NCBI GenBank assembly: GCA_900466945.1
Contig: UBNV01000021.1
Coordinates: 124,001-188,000 of the forward strand
Direction of reading: 5' to 3'
Origin: Hyphomicrobiales bacterium
GTDB lineage: Bacteria; Pseudomonadota; Alphaproteobacteria; Rhizobiales; Rhizobiaceae
Length of the DNA stretch: 64,000 nt
Position numbers and translations under genes: made by a program. Shown here one piece after another: positions 18,201 to 26,691 of the stretch (within the stretch, counting starts at the first letter, position 1; the number at the start of each line of letters is the position of its first letter). Under the pieces are notes generated by a model, which was not told where the DNA came from, searched no databases, and was given only the letters and a program-made list of their open reading frames with translations.

Positions 18201-18351
18201 GCACGTTCGGCCCGAGCACGAAGGCCTTCTGCCACACGGGCGTTTCCTCGCGCCCTTCGATCTGGTTTGCCGCCGACTGATCGGCGCCCTGACGTTCATT
18301 CTCCCCTGACTGATTGACCTGAAAAGCGGAACTGGAACGGGGAGGGTGCAT
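15262..18351 (-). CDS. ftsK: FtsK/SpoIIIE-family DNA translocase without membrane domain
   Basis: A 1029-residue double-stranded DNA pump. The C-terminal ~500 residues are canonical. The alpha/beta motor has Walker [10 protein letters not shown] (Lys about residue 675) and Walker [13 protein letters not shown] (about 800). A gamma winged-helix domain at about 955-1020 ([24 protein letters not shown]) reads polar KOPS sequences to direct chromosomes to dif. The N-terminal ~480 residues are a Pro/Thr/Ala-rich linker with no hydrophobic helix, whereas classical FtsK has four membrane spans there. This is therefore a soluble paralogue; rhizobia usually encode a membrane-bound FtsK elsewhere. It is transcribed alone. 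The ATG at 18351 has AGGTTT six bases upstream. Confidence 0.92.
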   Translation of the reverse strand: MHPPRSSSAFQVNQSGENERQGADQSAANQIEGREETPVWQKAFVLGPNVRFTRTPDRAPTKSEAEANALAQSAGTPTKTFVSTPAGTPARTIPVQQALQPQPAPTAQPTRHHVSTPKPPARTASPTPGVPFAGLPRTGAAVPTPQPPTPRVPASVTLPQPPDAIGARALTYKLRRELARQQAEQAAWEASIADGAGSEIGPAPQTMRPAPLVQGMRSVLASTQAATVSAAQRPTNEASVPPHLQRSLAQQAEAARLAAQQSAQTTRAPMVRNAFLRTPVQTAPGPVPTQPPAAATAVTPQAPSGFAAWAQMTAPATRLPEGHASVASQVGEPAAKPERLPIAALLSDHIFFEAMIEPVEMPGDIKMVRPVVSPAFTQVRLPATRQTVAPSVSQPARTIPTPTPRAAPAARAEVVRYRPDALATNVQFVGAIPRKPAFEATPGSVVALYREVARRDVTAATFALPPAQVTTETVAPLELAVPSAVQAGHASIVPVSAALPRQPLFKAQEALGEGEYELPYLDFLQMPPVQTGVTMTAEALEQSAGLLESVLEDFGIKGEVIDVRPGPVVTLYEFEPAPGVKSSRVIGLSDDIARSMSALSARVAVVPGRNVIGIELPNPVRETVYLRELIETPDYAETRYKLPVCLGKTIGGEPVIAELAKMPHLLVAGTTGSGKSVAINTMILSLLYRFRPDECRLIMVDPKMLELSVYDGIPHLLTPVVTDPKKAVMALKWAVREMEDRYRKMSRLGVRNIDGYNARAAQAREKGETITVSVQTGFDRQSGEIVYEDQELDLSPMPYIVVVVDEMADLMMVAGKEIEGAIQRLAQMARAAGIHLIMATQRPSVDVITGTIKANFPTRVSFQVTSKIDSRTILGEPGAEHLLGQGDMLHMVGGGRIARVHGPFVSDEEVEKVVAHLKMQGRPDYLGTVTEDADEVEDEPEEDVAVFDKSAMGEEDGNDLYDKAVKVVLRDKKCSTSYIQRRLSIGYNKAASLVERMEQEGIVGAANHVGKRAIIVGGREVNAEGDFEG

Positions 18352-18604
18352 CGGAAACCTGAACGCTGGCGGGATACAAGAACGCGAAAACTGAGCTATC
18401 TGAGTAGAAAATAAAGGTTAACGACCGCTTTCCGTCCGGCAGAAATCTCCAATGCATGAGCGGCACAAATTGCCTTCCCGGACCCCGATGCCGCTGTTGC
18501 CAAAGCCGAATTTTGCTCCAGGGCGGAAGAAGCGGGAGACCAAGTTTTTTTCTCGCGCCGGCTCTGCGCTCAGGCTATTGACGGACAAGAACAGAAAGCC
18601 GGTC

Positions 18605-18997
18605 ATGTCCAAGAAAGAGAAGCCCAGCCCGTTGAAGAAGCTCTTGAAAGGCTGGACCGCCGCCACGTCGGAAGAGCGTCAGGCCTTTCTCGATTTCATC
18701 TCGGCCGAATCGCGGGCGAGGGGAGAGAGCACCCGGCCGATCGAGGCGACCGAGCCAGTCCAGGAGGACGCTGCAGCCCTGATCGCCAACGGCCGCTATC
18801 TCCTTCCCTCCACGATCGAACGCATCGAGGCGGTCATGCGGGCACGCCGGCTCACCCCGTCGGGCGTCATGGCCGAGCTCGGCTTTTCCAGCCGCGACGC
18901 CTCGCTCACCCGGGCTCTGGCCATGAAGGCGGCCCTCAGGCTCTCGGTCATAGCAGCCCTTGCCGACTGGCTCACCACCCACGAACCGGGCGCCTGA
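18605..18997 (+). CDS. Hypothetical protein upstream of yigZ
   Basis: A 130-residue soluble protein starting MSKKEKPSPLKKLLKGW. A basic N-terminus is followed by an acidic helix, and then LIANGRYLLPSTIERIEAVMRARRLTPSGVMAELGF-like helices from about residue 60 (cut here into parts) that could form a helix-turn-helix-like bundle. No named family is recognised. Its stop lies 9 bases before yigZ, so the two are cotranscribed. The ATG at 18605 is chosen because the upstream in-frame stretch is Arg/Pro-rich and unlike a protein N-terminus. Confidence 0.65.
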   Translation: MSKKEKPSPLKKLLKGWTAATSEERQAFLDFISAESRARGESTRPIEATEPVQEDAAALIANGRYLLPSTIERIEAVMRARRLTPSGVMAELGFSSRDASLTRALAMKAALRLSVIAALADWLTTHEPGA

Positions 18998-19006
18998 GGC
19001 AGCGCC

Positions 19007-19594
19007 ATGCCCCACACGCTTGTCGCCCCCGTCGAATTCGTCCAGGACATCAAGAAGAGCCGCTTCATCGGCAAGGCGGCACCGATCGCCAGCGAAGAGG
19101 AAGCCAAGGCCTTTGTCGCGGCGGTTTCCGATCCCTCCGCCAATCACAATTGCTGGGCCTGGCGCATCGGTCAGGCCTATCGCTTCTCCGACGACGGCGA
19201 ACCGTCGGGCACGGCCGGCAAGCCGATCCTCCAGGCGATCGACGGCCAGGATCTGGATGGAGTTGCGGTGGTCGTCACCCGCTTTTTCGGCGGCATCCTG
19301 CTCGGCAGCGGCGGCCTTGTCCGCGCCTATGGCGGCACCGCGGCCCAGATGCTGCGTGCGGCGGAAAAGCGCGAGATCATCCCGATGGTGACCGGCGACT
19401 GTGCCGTGAGTTTCTCTGATCTTGCACTGATCAAGGCGCGTCTGGGCGCCATTCCGCATCTGTCGGTCACTGAGACCTTCACGGCGGATGGCGTGAATCT
19501 CGCGATTACCTTGAGACAGGGCGACGAGGATCAGGCGGCACGGCTCGTCCGTGATCTAACCAGCGGCCGTTCAAACCTTACATTTCCGGATTGA
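19007..19594 (+). CDS. yigZ: YigZ/IMPACT family protein
   Basis: A 195-residue cytosolic protein of the YigZ/IMPACT family. The family signature is intact: VEFVQDIKKSRFIGKAAPI at the N-terminus, then NHNCWAWRIG, FSDDGEPSGTAGKPIL and VVVTRFFGGILLGSGGLVRAY. The C-terminal ~60 residues form the ferredoxin-like YigZ extension. Eukaryotic IMPACT regulates the kinase GCN2; the bacterial role is uncertain, with links to translation or nucleotide binding proposed. The length is slightly short of the usual ~200-205. It follows a small hypothetical gene by 9 bases. Confidence 0.92.
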   Translation: MPHTLVAPVEFVQDIKKSRFIGKAAPIASEEEAKAFVAAVSDPSANHNCWAWRIGQAYRFSDDGEPSGTAGKPILQAIDGQDLDGVAVVVTRFFGGILLGSGGLVRAYGGTAAQMLRAAEKREIIPMVTGDCAVSFSDLALIKARLGAIPHLSVTETFTADGVNLAITLRQGDEDQAARLVRDLTSGRSNLTFPD

Positions 19595-19598
19595 AGCC

Positions 19599-20420
19599 TC
19601 AGCTCTTCTTCTTCGGCATGTCTTGGCTGGAAAGCTCTTTCCAGGAATTCTGCTGGGCGAGCATGCCGCGCAGATATTGCAGATTGGCCGCTGCCTGCTG
19701 CGGATCGAGCTCCTGCGAGGCCAGCTGTTCGGCCTCCTGAAACCGGCCCTGCAGGCCGACCACGAGCGCCAGGTTCTGCCGCACACGGCTGTCTGCAGCC
19801 GGCTGCTGCGCGGCCTGACGCAGATAGGTTTCTGCCGTCTTCAAGTCGCCGGAAAGCACATGGGACATGCCCAGATTCGACAGCACGCTCGGATCGTTCG
19901 GCTGGATCTGCAGCGCCATGCGATAGCGCGAGCGCGCCTCGCTTGAGCGGCCGAGCTGGTCGAGCACCGCGCCCTCGGCGGAATAGAGCCGCCAGTCGGG
20001 GCGGTCGGGTGTTTGCGCCCGCTGAATGGTGCCGAGCGCCTTTTCCAGCTGTCCGGCGGCCGCCTGGGCCTTGCCGAGCGAGGAAAGCACTTCGCGGTCG
20101 CTCGGATGGGCGATTGCCACCTGCTGCATGACGGCCAGCGCCTGGGCGTTGCGACCGGTCATCATCAACCCGTTTGCATAGGACAGCCCGACATTCCGGT
20201 CGCGCGGATTGCGCTCGTACGACTGGCCGATGCCATTGACGGCCTGGTTGAGCGCCGGGCCGCTGAGCGTATCAAGCGAATGGTTCATCTTCGGGATGGA
20301 GCCGGTCGTCAGCTCCTTCTTGCCCGACGCGCAGCCGGTGAGCGCCAGTGCGGCCATCATCAGGCCGGCCGTGGCCATGATCTGCAAGCGATTTGCCGAG
20401 CCTGGATTTTGCATGCGCAT
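19599..20420 (-). CDS. TPR-repeat lipoprotein (TadD-like)
   Basis: A 273-residue protein with a lipoprotein signal: a hydrophobic run MATAGLMMAALALTGCAS puts the lipobox Cys at about residue 31. It is followed by at least four tetratricopeptide repeats (about residues 75-240, for example PNDPSVLSNLGMSHVLSGDL). It resembles TadD of Flp pilus systems and similar outer-membrane scaffolds, but no tad genes are near. The protein would sit on the periplasmic side of a membrane and mediate protein contacts. The start is the ATG at 20420 (another at 20414). It ends convergently 4 bases from yigZ. Confidence 0.85.
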   Translation of the reverse strand: MRMQNPGSANRLQIMATAGLMMAALALTGCASGKKELTTGSIPKMNHSLDTLSGPALNQAVNGIGQSYERNPRDRNVGLSYANGLMMTGRNAQALAVMQQVAIAHPSDREVLSSLGKAQAAAGQLEKALGTIQRAQTPDRPDWRLYSAEGAVLDQLGRSSEARSRYRMALQIQPNDPSVLSNLGMSHVLSGDLKTAETYLRQAAQQPAADSRVRQNLALVVGLQGRFQEAEQLASQELDPQQAAANLQYLRGMLAQQNSWKELSSQDMPKKKS

Positions 20421-20565
20421 GGTGAGTATCCCGAGTTCGTTTCCCCACCGCCTCGCTCGTGGCGGGCGGCGCAACCTCCACTCAAGCAATAATCTGTTAA
20501 CCCTAACGGAGTGTTAATTGAGCATCCTCACGATTCTCCAGCCCGATACCCAGAAAGCGTCCGCC

Positions 20566-21951
20566 ATGGCCCCCTTCCAGTATATCGACAGACCGTCCCC
20601 TTTCAGCACCAAAGGCGGAAAGTCGCTGCCGGTCTTCGCCGTCACGCCGGCACATGTCGAAACCGGCACGCTGGAACCCCTTGCTCTGGATTGGGCGAAA
20701 AAAGCGGGTTTCAAGGCCGAGCCGGGTTCGGTCCTCCTGGTCCCGACCGCCGATGGCCATGTCGGCGGAGCGCTTTTCGGCCTCGGCTCCAATCCGTCCG
20801 AAAATCCCTACCTCACAGGCAAGCTCGCCCGAGCTCTGCCGGCCGGCGAATGGCACATTGAGACGGCACCGCTCACCGCCAACCGCCTGCTGCTCGGTTA
20901 CGGTCTCGGCGCCTACAGCTTCGACCGCTATCGCTCCGAGCGGGTCACCGAGCCGCGCCTGCTGATCCCGCAGGATGCCGATGCCGCCGACATCAAGCGG
21001 CAGATATCAGGCGTCTATCTCGCGCGTGACCTGATCAACACGCCGGCCAACGACATGAGCCCGGCCGATATCGAGCAGGCCGTCCGCCGCCTCGCAGATC
21101 ACTACAAGGCCGATGTCTCCGTCATCACTGGGGACGAACTCATTGAGAAAAACTTCCCGCTCGTCCATGCCGTCGGCCGCGCCTCCACGGTAGCACCTCG
21201 CCTGATCGAACTGCGCTGGGGCAAGAAGGGTCACCGCAAGGTCACTCTGGTTGGCAAGGGCGTCAGCTTCGACACCGGCGGCCTCGACATCAAGCCAGCC
21301 TCCTCCATGCTTCTGATGAAGAAGGACATGGGTGGCGCCGCCAACGTTCTCGGCCTCGCCCTGATGATCATGGACGCAAAGCTGAAGGTCGATCTGCACG
21401 TCGTCATTCCGGCGGTCGAAAACGCCATTGCCGGCAATGCGTTCCGCCCCGGCGACGTCTACAAGAGCCGCAAAGGTCTGACCGTCCAGATCGACAACAC
21501 CGATGCCGAAGGCCGCCTGATCCTGGCCGACGCGCTCGCCTATGCCGATGCCGAAGAGCCTGAACTCCTTATCGACATGGCGACCCTGACGGGCGCTGCC
21601 CGCGTCGCGCTCGGCCCGGATCTGCCGCCCTTCTTCACGGACGACGAAGATCTGGCCGATGCGATCGCAGATGCCAGCCTCGAGGTCGACGATCCGCTCT
21701 GGCGCTTGCCCCTTCACAAGGGTTACGAGCGCATGCTCAAAGCCCAGATCGCCGATCTGACCAACGCCCCCTCGGGAGGCATGGCGGGCGCAATCACCGC
21801 CGCCCTCTTCCTCAAGCGTTTCGTCTCCCCCGGCCGCCGCTGGGCCCATTTTGATATCTTCGGCTGGTCGCAGAGCGAACGGGCCCATTCCCCTGTCGGC
21901 GGGGAGGCCCAGGCGATCCGCGCCCTCTACCGCATGCTGCAGGCAGGCTGA
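20566..21951 (+). CDS. M17 leucyl aminopeptidase family protein
   Basis: A 461-residue metallo-aminopeptidase. The catalytic domain has VGKGVSFDTGGLDIKP, MKKDMGGAA and NTDAEGRL, which supply the two-metal site (Lys, Asp, Asp, Glu) and the catalytic Arg of family M17. The N-terminal ~160 residues are divergent from PepA. The substrate is N-terminal residues of peptides in the cytosol. I start at the ATG at 20566; a TTG at 20518 would extend it. It lies upstream of a MarR gene and an NlpC/P60 gene, which could make a small peptide or muropeptide-processing group. Confidence 0.92.
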   Translation: MAPFQYIDRPSPFSTKGGKSLPVFAVTPAHVETGTLEPLALDWAKKAGFKAEPGSVLLVPTADGHVGGALFGLGSNPSENPYLTGKLARALPAGEWHIETAPLTANRLLLGYGLGAYSFDRYRSERVTEPRLLIPQDADAADIKRQISGVYLARDLINTPANDMSPADIEQAVRRLADHYKADVSVITGDELIEKNFPLVHAVGRASTVAPRLIELRWGKKGHRKVTLVGKGVSFDTGGLDIKPASSMLLMKKDMGGAANVLGLALMIMDAKLKVDLHVVIPAVENAIAGNAFRPGDVYKSRKGLTVQIDNTDAEGRLILADALAYADAEEPELLIDMATLTGAARVALGPDLPPFFTDDEDLADAIADASLEVDDPLWRLPLHKGYERMLKAQIADLTNAPSGGMAGAITAALFLKRFVSPGRRWAHFDIFGWSQSERAHSPVGGEAQAIRALYRMLQAG

Positions 21952-22060
21952 TCGCAAAGCGTCGCGGCGCAAGGCGTCTCGTCCCCTTGCCAGATCGTTT
22001 CTTTGCCGGAATGATAGGCGCAAGGGGCAAGACCGCCCGCATCTGACGAGGGGAGGGGCC

Positions 22061-22408
22061 ATGAGCCTCGACATGACGGCGACCCAGGCGCTCGGCCTGT
22101 GGCACAGGGTGACACTGGATCAGGTTCAGAAGGAAGGCCACGATCTCACCATGCGCCAGCTCGCCGTGCTGCTACAGATCTATCTCGTGCCGCCACCACA
22201 CACGGTGCGCGGTCTTGCTGCCACGCTCAACGTCACCAAGCCGGTCATCACCCGTGCGCTTGATACGCTCGGCGAAATGGGGCTGGTTGATCGCGTCAGG
22301 GATGATCTCGACCGCCGCAGCGTCATCGTCAAGCGCACCGTGTCAGGTGCGCTCTTTCTGGAAAAATTCGGCGATTGCGTCATCGCCAAAGGCCGCTCGC
22401 TCGGCTGA
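22061..22408 (+). CDS. MarR family transcriptional regulator
   Basis: A compact 115-residue winged-helix protein. MRQLAVLLQIYLVPPPHTVR, LAATLNVTKPVITRALDTL and the wing DDLDRRSVIVKRT match the MarR fold. It is shorter than the usual 140-160 residues and lacks most of the C-terminal dimerisation helix. GGGGAGGGG lies directly before the ATG. It ends 11 bases before the NlpC/P60 gene, suggesting an operon and possible control of that gene. Confidence 0.85.
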   Translation: MSLDMTATQALGLWHRVTLDQVQKEGHDLTMRQLAVLLQIYLVPPPHTVRGLAATLNVTKPVITRALDTLGEMGLVDRVRDDLDRRSVIVKRTVSGALFLEKFGDCVIAKGRSLG

Positions 22409-22419
22409 CGGAGAATTTC

Positions 22420-23274
22420 ATGCTCGACAGGCGCCTTAACGCCTTCCGTCCCGACCTTGCCGACATTGCCCTGAGGGGCAAGGTCGACGCCGAACGGTTC
22501 GTCACACCCGAACCGGCCATGGTCATTAGGCCGGTCGTGGCACTTCGCCCGAAGCCGGACAGGGCCACCGGCATCGACACCGAACTCTTGCTCGGCGAGG
22601 AAGTCCGCGTCTTCGAGCGGGCCGAGGGATGGGCCTGGGTCCAGGCCGTCGATGACGGCTATATCGGCTACCTGCCTGAAGATGCACTTGGCTCCGTCGT
22701 CGCTCCGACCCACATCGTCACTGTCCAGCGTACCTTCGTCTATTCCGGTGCCGATCTGCGGTTTCCGACCCGCACGGCGCTCTCAATGGGTAGCCGGCTC
22801 ACGATCTCCGGCGAGGCCGAGACCCGCGGCACCCGCTATCTCCTCCTTGCCGACGGCGGAGCACTCGTCGCCCACCACCTTCGTCCCGTCTCCGATCCGC
22901 CGGCCCCCGATTACGTTTCGGTCGCGGGCCTCTTCCTCGAGACCCCCTACCTCTGGGGCGGCAAATCCGGCTTCGGTATCGATTGCTCGGGTCTCGTGCA
23001 GCTGGCCATGCGTCTCGCCGGCCATGCGGCCCCCCGCGACAGCGACATGCAGGCCTCGGGCCTCGGAATGCCGATCGAGCGCAAGGATCTTCGGCGCGGC
23101 GATCTCGTCTTCTGGAAAGGGCATGTCGCCATCATGGAAGACGAGATGACGATGATTCATGCCAACGGTCACACCATGACCGTTGCGCGCGAGACGCTGG
23201 AAGCCGCGATCGAACGCATCGGCTGGCTCTATGGCACGCCGACAGGCTATCGCCGGCCCGTCGCCGAAACGTGA
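22420..23274 (+). CDS. NlpC/P60 (C40) peptidase with SH3-like domains
   Basis: A 284-residue cysteine peptidase. Residues ~35-155 hold two bacterial SH3-like segments (VFERAEGWAWVQAVDDGYIG is typical). The C40 domain carries GIDCSGLVQ with nucleophile Cys189, GHVAIME with His235, and a second His at 247 as the third polar residue. C40 enzymes cut peptidoglycan stem peptides between D-Glu and the diamino acid. No signal peptide is visible, so it probably acts in the cytoplasm on recycled muropeptides, as does YkfC of Bacillus. The neighbouring M17 aminopeptidase would fit that role. The ATG at 22420 follows GGAGAATTTC. Confidence 0.9.
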   Translation: MLDRRLNAFRPDLADIALRGKVDAERFVTPEPAMVIRPVVALRPKPDRATGIDTELLLGEEVRVFERAEGWAWVQAVDDGYIGYLPEDALGSVVAPTHIVTVQRTFVYSGADLRFPTRTALSMGSRLTISGEAETRGTRYLLLADGGALVAHHLRPVSDPPAPDYVSVAGLFLETPYLWGGKSGFGIDCSGLVQLAMRLAGHAAPRDSDMQASGLGMPIERKDLRRGDLVFWKGHVAIMEDEMTMIHANGHTMTVARETLEAAIERIGWLYGTPTGYRRPVAET

Positions 23275-23344
23275 AGTGCCGGCCCTTGGTGCTGCGGTAG
23301 CGAGGCCTTATATCGGCTCGGTGATACTTTGAGAGATTGCTGCC

Positions 23345-23731
23345 ATGCTACCCGTTCGCCGAAACATTCCAATGCCGCGTTCTATTGGCCGAAAGAGCGC
23401 AATCGCGCTGCTGATGGTCGTTTCGTCTGCTCTTTCGGTTCCGGCCCTTGCCGCCGAAGGCGTGGCCTGGGGCACTGCCGGACAGGAAAGCTTCCAGGAC
23501 CTTCCGGGCGTCAAGCCGCAGGATCCGGCCAATCAATTTGGCGAGGGCTATAGCTGCGAAACCCGCACGGTTGCACCGCGTCCGGGTTTCGGCGGTCGGC
23601 GCGAATTGCGCGACACGCTGCCTTATACTGTCTATCGCTGCGAAAAGAACGGCATCGTCTATCAGGGCACCCAGCCGCCGCGCTCGGGCCGTCAGTGGTA
23701 TCCGGGCGTCAACCCGCGCGTCATCGATTGA
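23345..23731 (+). CDS. Exported protein of unknown function
   Basis: A 128-residue protein with a signal peptide: a basic N-terminus and hydrophobic core around residues 18-36, cleaved after ALA before AEGVAWG. The mature part is about 90 residues with two cysteines (SCET and YRCEKNG) likely to form a disulfide, and is rich in Gly, Pro and Arg. No family is recognised. An internal ATG at 23372 is an alternative start. Located after the C40 gene but separated by 70 bases. Confidence 0.6.
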   Translation: MLPVRRNIPMPRSIGRKSAIALLMVVSSALSVPALAAEGVAWGTAGQESFQDLPGVKPQDPANQFGEGYSCETRTVAPRPGFGGRRELRDTLPYTVYRCEKNGIVYQGTQPPRSGRQWYPGVNPRVID

Positions 23732-23767
23732 CCACCTGCGGAAAGGCTCCGCATCAGGCCGTTGCGA

Positions 23768-23989
23768 TCAGCCCTGATCGTCCTGGCCGAGCAGGCCGTC
23801 GAAAACTTCGAGAAGCGCTTCGCTGATCGCACCGCCTAGCTTGTGACCGGCTTCCCGCAGGCTTTCCTCGTCCATGTCCCGGGCGGCGAGCGCGAGCGCC
23901 GTGCCTTCCTGTGCCACGATTTCCTTGGCCCGCTCGATAGCCCAAAGGGCGAAATCGCTGCGGCTTTCGATGGCGACGGTCTCGTCCAT
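23768..23989 (-). CDS. Small hypothetical helical protein
   Basis: A 73-residue acidic, fully helical-looking protein beginning MDETVAIESRSDFALWAIER. No membrane segment or known motif is seen. The ATG at 23989 has GAGGACCTACC immediately upstream, which supports this start over an upstream one. It is convergent with the exported protein gene at 23731. Possibly a small regulatory or adaptor protein; function unknown. Confidence 0.55.
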   Translation of the reverse strand: MDETVAIESRSDFALWAIERAKEIVAQEGTALALAARDMDEESLREAGHKLGGAISEALLEVFDGLLGQDDQG

Positions 23990-24093
23990 GGTAGGTCCTC
24001 TTCGGCTGTGCGCGGGCGTTCGGGAATTGACTGCGGAATTGGGTCGAATCTGGCTTCGCGAAGGCATCAAAAGCCTGCCGAAAGACAAGAAAA

Positions 24094-24119
24094 AAGCCCG
24101 GCAAGCCGGGCTTTTCTCA
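24094..24119 (-). terminator. Terminator downstream of tRNA-Leu
   Basis: On the minus strand an 8-bp stem AAGCCCGG/CCGGGCTT with loop CTTG is followed by TTTTTTC, about 50 bases after the tRNA-Leu gene. On the plus strand a shorter T run (TTTT) follows the same stem, so it could work in both directions. Confidence 0.8.
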
Positions 24120-24162
24120 ACTGTTTGAAGACCGCATAAACTGCTGATCTCAAATCGGAATT

Positions 24163-24249
24163 TGGTGCCCAGAAGAGGACTCGAACCTCCACACCCTTTC
24201 GAGTACCAGCACCTGAAGCTGGCGCGTCTACCAATTCCGCCATCTGGGC
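24163..24249 (-). tRNA. tRNA-Leu (anticodon CAG)
   Basis: An 87-nt class II tRNA with encoded CCA. The acceptor GCCCAGA pairs with TCTGGGC, discriminator A. The anticodon arm CCAGC-TTCAGGT-GCTGG gives CAG (reads CUG). The D arm has TTGGTAGACGC, the T arm GGTTCGAGTCC, and a variable arm of leucine type is present. Confidence 0.97.
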
Positions 24250-24514
24250 GACGAGGAGCCGTGTAAAGGGACTACTTCGGCCTGTCAACCGGCATTTTGA
24301 AGTTTTCGTGTCAGCGTATCGAAAGCGCTTCGAGGCCGCCTTGTGCACACCCGCCCAAATGCCCCCCAAATGCCAGATGTATAGGGCTTGTGGCGGTTTG
24401 AAGCGGCTGGCGTTGCCGATGACGCCGTCGTGAAAAAGCCGTGATCGGACCGCTCTATCTCGCAGTCGGCGAAGCGCCTCTTGCACTCTGCCGGGACGAG
24501 AACAGGATAACGAG

Positions 24515-24979
24515 ATGAAGTTGCGCTCCACTTTTTTGGCTCTGGCACTGGCCGGCACCCAGTTTTTCACCCCTGTGGCGGAAGCCGCCATGCCGAAACC
24601 GGTACAGCCGGTACTGGGCCAGCAGATGGATGCTGAACAGGTCGATCTCGTCTGCGACTTCTCGGGTTGCTACGAGACCTGGGACCGTCCGCCGCCGCGC
24701 CGCCCGCGCCCGCTGCCGCCGGAATACTATCCACCATCCGTTTATGACGAGCCGCCGGTTTATCGTCCCCGCCCACGTCCGCCCGTCTATGACGAGCCCG
24801 GTTACCGTCCGCGGCCTCGCCCTCCGGTTTATGCCGATCCGGGATATCGTCCGCCTGGCCGCGCCTGGGAGCGTCATGTCGATTGGTGCCTGAACCGCTA
24901 TCGGTCCTACAATCCCCGCACCAACCAGTTCCTCTCGTCGAGCGGCTACTACAAGGTCTGCCGGTCGCCCTTCAACTGA
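24515..24979 (+). CDS. BA14K-like exported protein with Pro/Tyr/Arg repeats
   Basis: A 154-residue protein with a signal peptide (cleavage near residue 24 after AEA). A central region at about 56-115 repeats the pattern PPVYDEPxYRPRPRP three times. The C-terminal ~40 residues (HVDWCLNRYRSYNPRTNQF, then KVC) match the BA14K family, named after an immunoreactive Brucella antigen and widespread in rhizobia. Two cysteines there probably pair. It is likely envelope-associated. Upstream is a 265-base gap after tRNA-Leu, and a strong terminator follows. Confidence 0.82.
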   Translation: MKLRSTFLALALAGTQFFTPVAEAAMPKPVQPVLGQQMDAEQVDLVCDFSGCYETWDRPPPRRPRPLPPEYYPPSVYDEPPVYRPRPRPPVYDEPGYRPRPRPPVYADPGYRPPGRAWERHVDWCLNRYRSYNPRTNQFLSSSGYYKVCRSPFN

Positions 24980-24994
24980 GCGACCAGAGTTATG

Positions 24995-25017
24995 AAGGCG
25001 GCCCCGGCCGCCTTTTT
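24995..25017 (+). terminator. Rho-independent terminator of the BA14K-like gene
   Basis: The stem AAGGCGGC/GCCGCCTT with loop CCCG, followed by a T run, 16 bases after the stop codon and just before the convergent gene ending at 25023. Confidence 0.85.
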
Positions 25018-25022
25018 CAATC

Positions 25023-25325
25023 TCAGCTGTCCAGCCCTTCATTGCGGCTGGCCCGGTCGACATGGCCCAGATCCCGCTCCGGATCGATGGCGTCCCGCAC
25101 CTTTTGCTTCAGCTCCTTCGGCCCGGGAAAACCGCCGTCGCGCTTCCGCTCCCAGATCAGCTCCTCGTTCAGCCTGATCTCGAAGATCCCGCCTGTGCCC
25201 GGAATGAGTGCCACCTCGCCAAGGTCCTCGGCGAAGGTATGCAGCAGTTCCTGTGCCATCCAGCCGGAGCGCAGGAGCCAGTTGCACTGGGTGCAGTAGG
25301 TGATCGAAATCCGGGGTTTGGCCAT
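25023..25325 (-). CDS. SelT/SelW/SelH (Rdx) family selenoprotein-like protein
   Basis: A 100-residue thioredoxin-like protein with ITYCTQCNWLLRSGWMAQELL at the start. The CxxC motif (CTQC) takes the place of the CxxU of animal SelW. TGGIFEIRLNEELIWERK is the rest of the family signature. Members are thought to be redox proteins; the bacterial partner is unknown. Three consecutive ATG codons (25331, 25328, 25325) are available; I choose the last, eight bases after AAGGA. It is divergent from the DoxX gene. Confidence 0.87.
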   Translation of the reverse strand: MAKPRISITYCTQCNWLLRSGWMAQELLHTFAEDLGEVALIPGTGGIFEIRLNEELIWERKRDGGFPGPKELKQKVRDAIDPERDLGHVDRASRNEGLDS

Positions 25326-25448
25326 CATCATCGTCCTTGCTTCACGCATAAGTTAACCGAACAAATCAACTTTTTATCTCTCGCGCAATTGCCATGCTCT
25401 CGGTGTTCCGCCAAGAGGCCAGGATTATTGTTTGCCAAGGAATTCCGC

Positions 25449-25889
25449 ATGTCCACTGAACCGAATCGTCTGTTCGTCCCCGCGCTCGCTCCCGTTTATC
25501 GCTCAGGCCATGATCTTGCAGAAACTCTGCTACGGCTTGTCGCCGGCGGCTTTCTGGTCATCCATGGTGCCGGCAAGATCGTTGATCCCTTCGGCGCCGC
25601 CCAGATGGTGGAAGGTCTCGGCTTCTATCCCGGTGTCTTCTGGTCCCCGCTGCTCGCCGCCACAGAATTCTTCGGCGGTATCCTGCTCGCGATCGGCCTC
25701 CTCACCCGCCCGGCGGCATTCGCCGCCACCATCGTGCTCCTCGTCACCGTCTATTTCCATTGGGTGCAGCTCGATCAGGGCTTCTCAGGCGCGGAAAAGT
25801 CTCTGCTCTGGGCAGCGATGACCTTCTTCTTCGTCATTCGTGGCGGCAACAGCCAGTCGGTTGATGCGCGCCTGAAAAAAACCTTCTGA
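25449..25889 (+). CDS. DoxX family membrane protein
   Basis: A 146-residue protein with four membrane helices, matching DoxX/DoxD-like small membrane proteins: LLRLVAGGFLVIHGAGKI, a PFG segment, EFFGGILLAIGLLTRPAA and VYFHW. DoxX-type proteins have been tied to thiosulfate oxidation in archaea and to redox or membrane stress functions in bacteria; which applies here is unknown. The start is the ATG at 25449. It is divergent from the SelW-like gene, an association of two redox-type proteins that may share a promoter region. Confidence 0.87.
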   Translation: MSTEPNRLFVPALAPVYRSGHDLAETLLRLVAGGFLVIHGAGKIVDPFGAAQMVEGLGFYPGVFWSPLLAATEFFGGILLAIGLLTRPAAFAATIVLLVTVYFHWVQLDQGFSGAEKSLLWAAMTFFFVIRGGNSQSVDARLKKTF

Positions 25890-25986
25890 AGCCTGGGGAG
25901 GGGGCTTCAACCAGCGCCCTCCCGTCTTGCCGTGATCGCAGGCGCATGCTTTCTCTGAAGCATCCGCCCACGAGATCCGATTCCCC

Positions 25987-26691
25987 ATGCGCGTTGCCAT
26001 CGTCGAGAATACCAAAGTCACCGAAGCCGGTCAGGTCGGCATCGCCCTGGCCGAAGCCGGAGCAGAGATCGTCACGATCCGGGCCTATGCGGGAGAACTC
26101 CTCCCGGAGTTTGACGCGCATGACGCCCTCGTTGTCTTCGGCGGCGAGCAAAATGCCCGCGACGACGAAAAGCATCCTTATCTGCCGGCGCTCGCAAGCC
26201 TGATGCGCCGCTTCGGCGACAGCGACAAGGCCGTGCTCGGCATCTGTCTTGGCAGCCAGCTGCTCGCCCGCGCCTATGGCGGCGATAATCTGATCGGTGC
26301 AGCCCCGGAATTCGGTTGGCGCAGCATCGGCCGCACCGAGACCGGCAAGGCCGATCCGGTGCTGTCGGTCCTGCCCGATAGCTTCTTCTCCTTTCAGTGG
26401 CACGACGACACCTTTACCTTGCCTGAAGGGGCTGCCCATCTGGCGGAAAACGAAACCGCCCGCCACCAGGCCTTTCGCTTGGGACGCGCTGCCTATGGCT
26501 TCCAGTTCCATTTCGAGGCCAATCGCGAGGTCGTGCGCAACTGGATGACGCATTTTCCTGAGGTGATCGAGCGCAAGGAACCCGGCTGGCTTGCCCGCCA
26601 TCCCGAAATCGAGCCGACGGACGGGCACCTCTCCGACGAAGCGGGTCTTGCCCTCGCCCGCGCCTGGGTGCGCCAGATCCGGCCTTCCTGA
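25987..26691 (+). CDS. Type 1 glutamine amidotransferase
   Basis: A 234-residue class I glutamine amidotransferase-like protein. The nucleophile elbow GICLGSQLLA carries the catalytic Cys, and FQFHFEAN provides His and Glu. It has no synthetase domain fused to it, as in stand-alone GuaA-like GATases whose partners are often unknown. It is cytosolic. The gene sits 97 bases after DoxX and about 100 bases before a LysE gene; no operon is certain. Confidence 0.87.
   Translation: MRVAIVENTKVTEAGQVGIALAEAGAEIVTIRAYAGELLPEFDAHDALVVFGGEQNARDDEKHPYLPALASLMRRFGDSDKAVLGICLGSQLLARAYGGDNLIGAAPEFGWRSIGRTETGKADPVLSVLPDSFFSFQWHDDTFTLPEGAAHLAENETARHQAFRLGRAAYGFQFHFEANREVVRNWMTHFPEVIERKEPGWLARHPEIEPTDGHLSDEAGLALARAWVRQIRPS

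Noticed and set aside
18452-18604. N-terminal extension of the protein at 18605
   Set aside because: The extension is Arg/Pro-rich and lacks homologous look; the ATG at 18605 gives a normal basic start.
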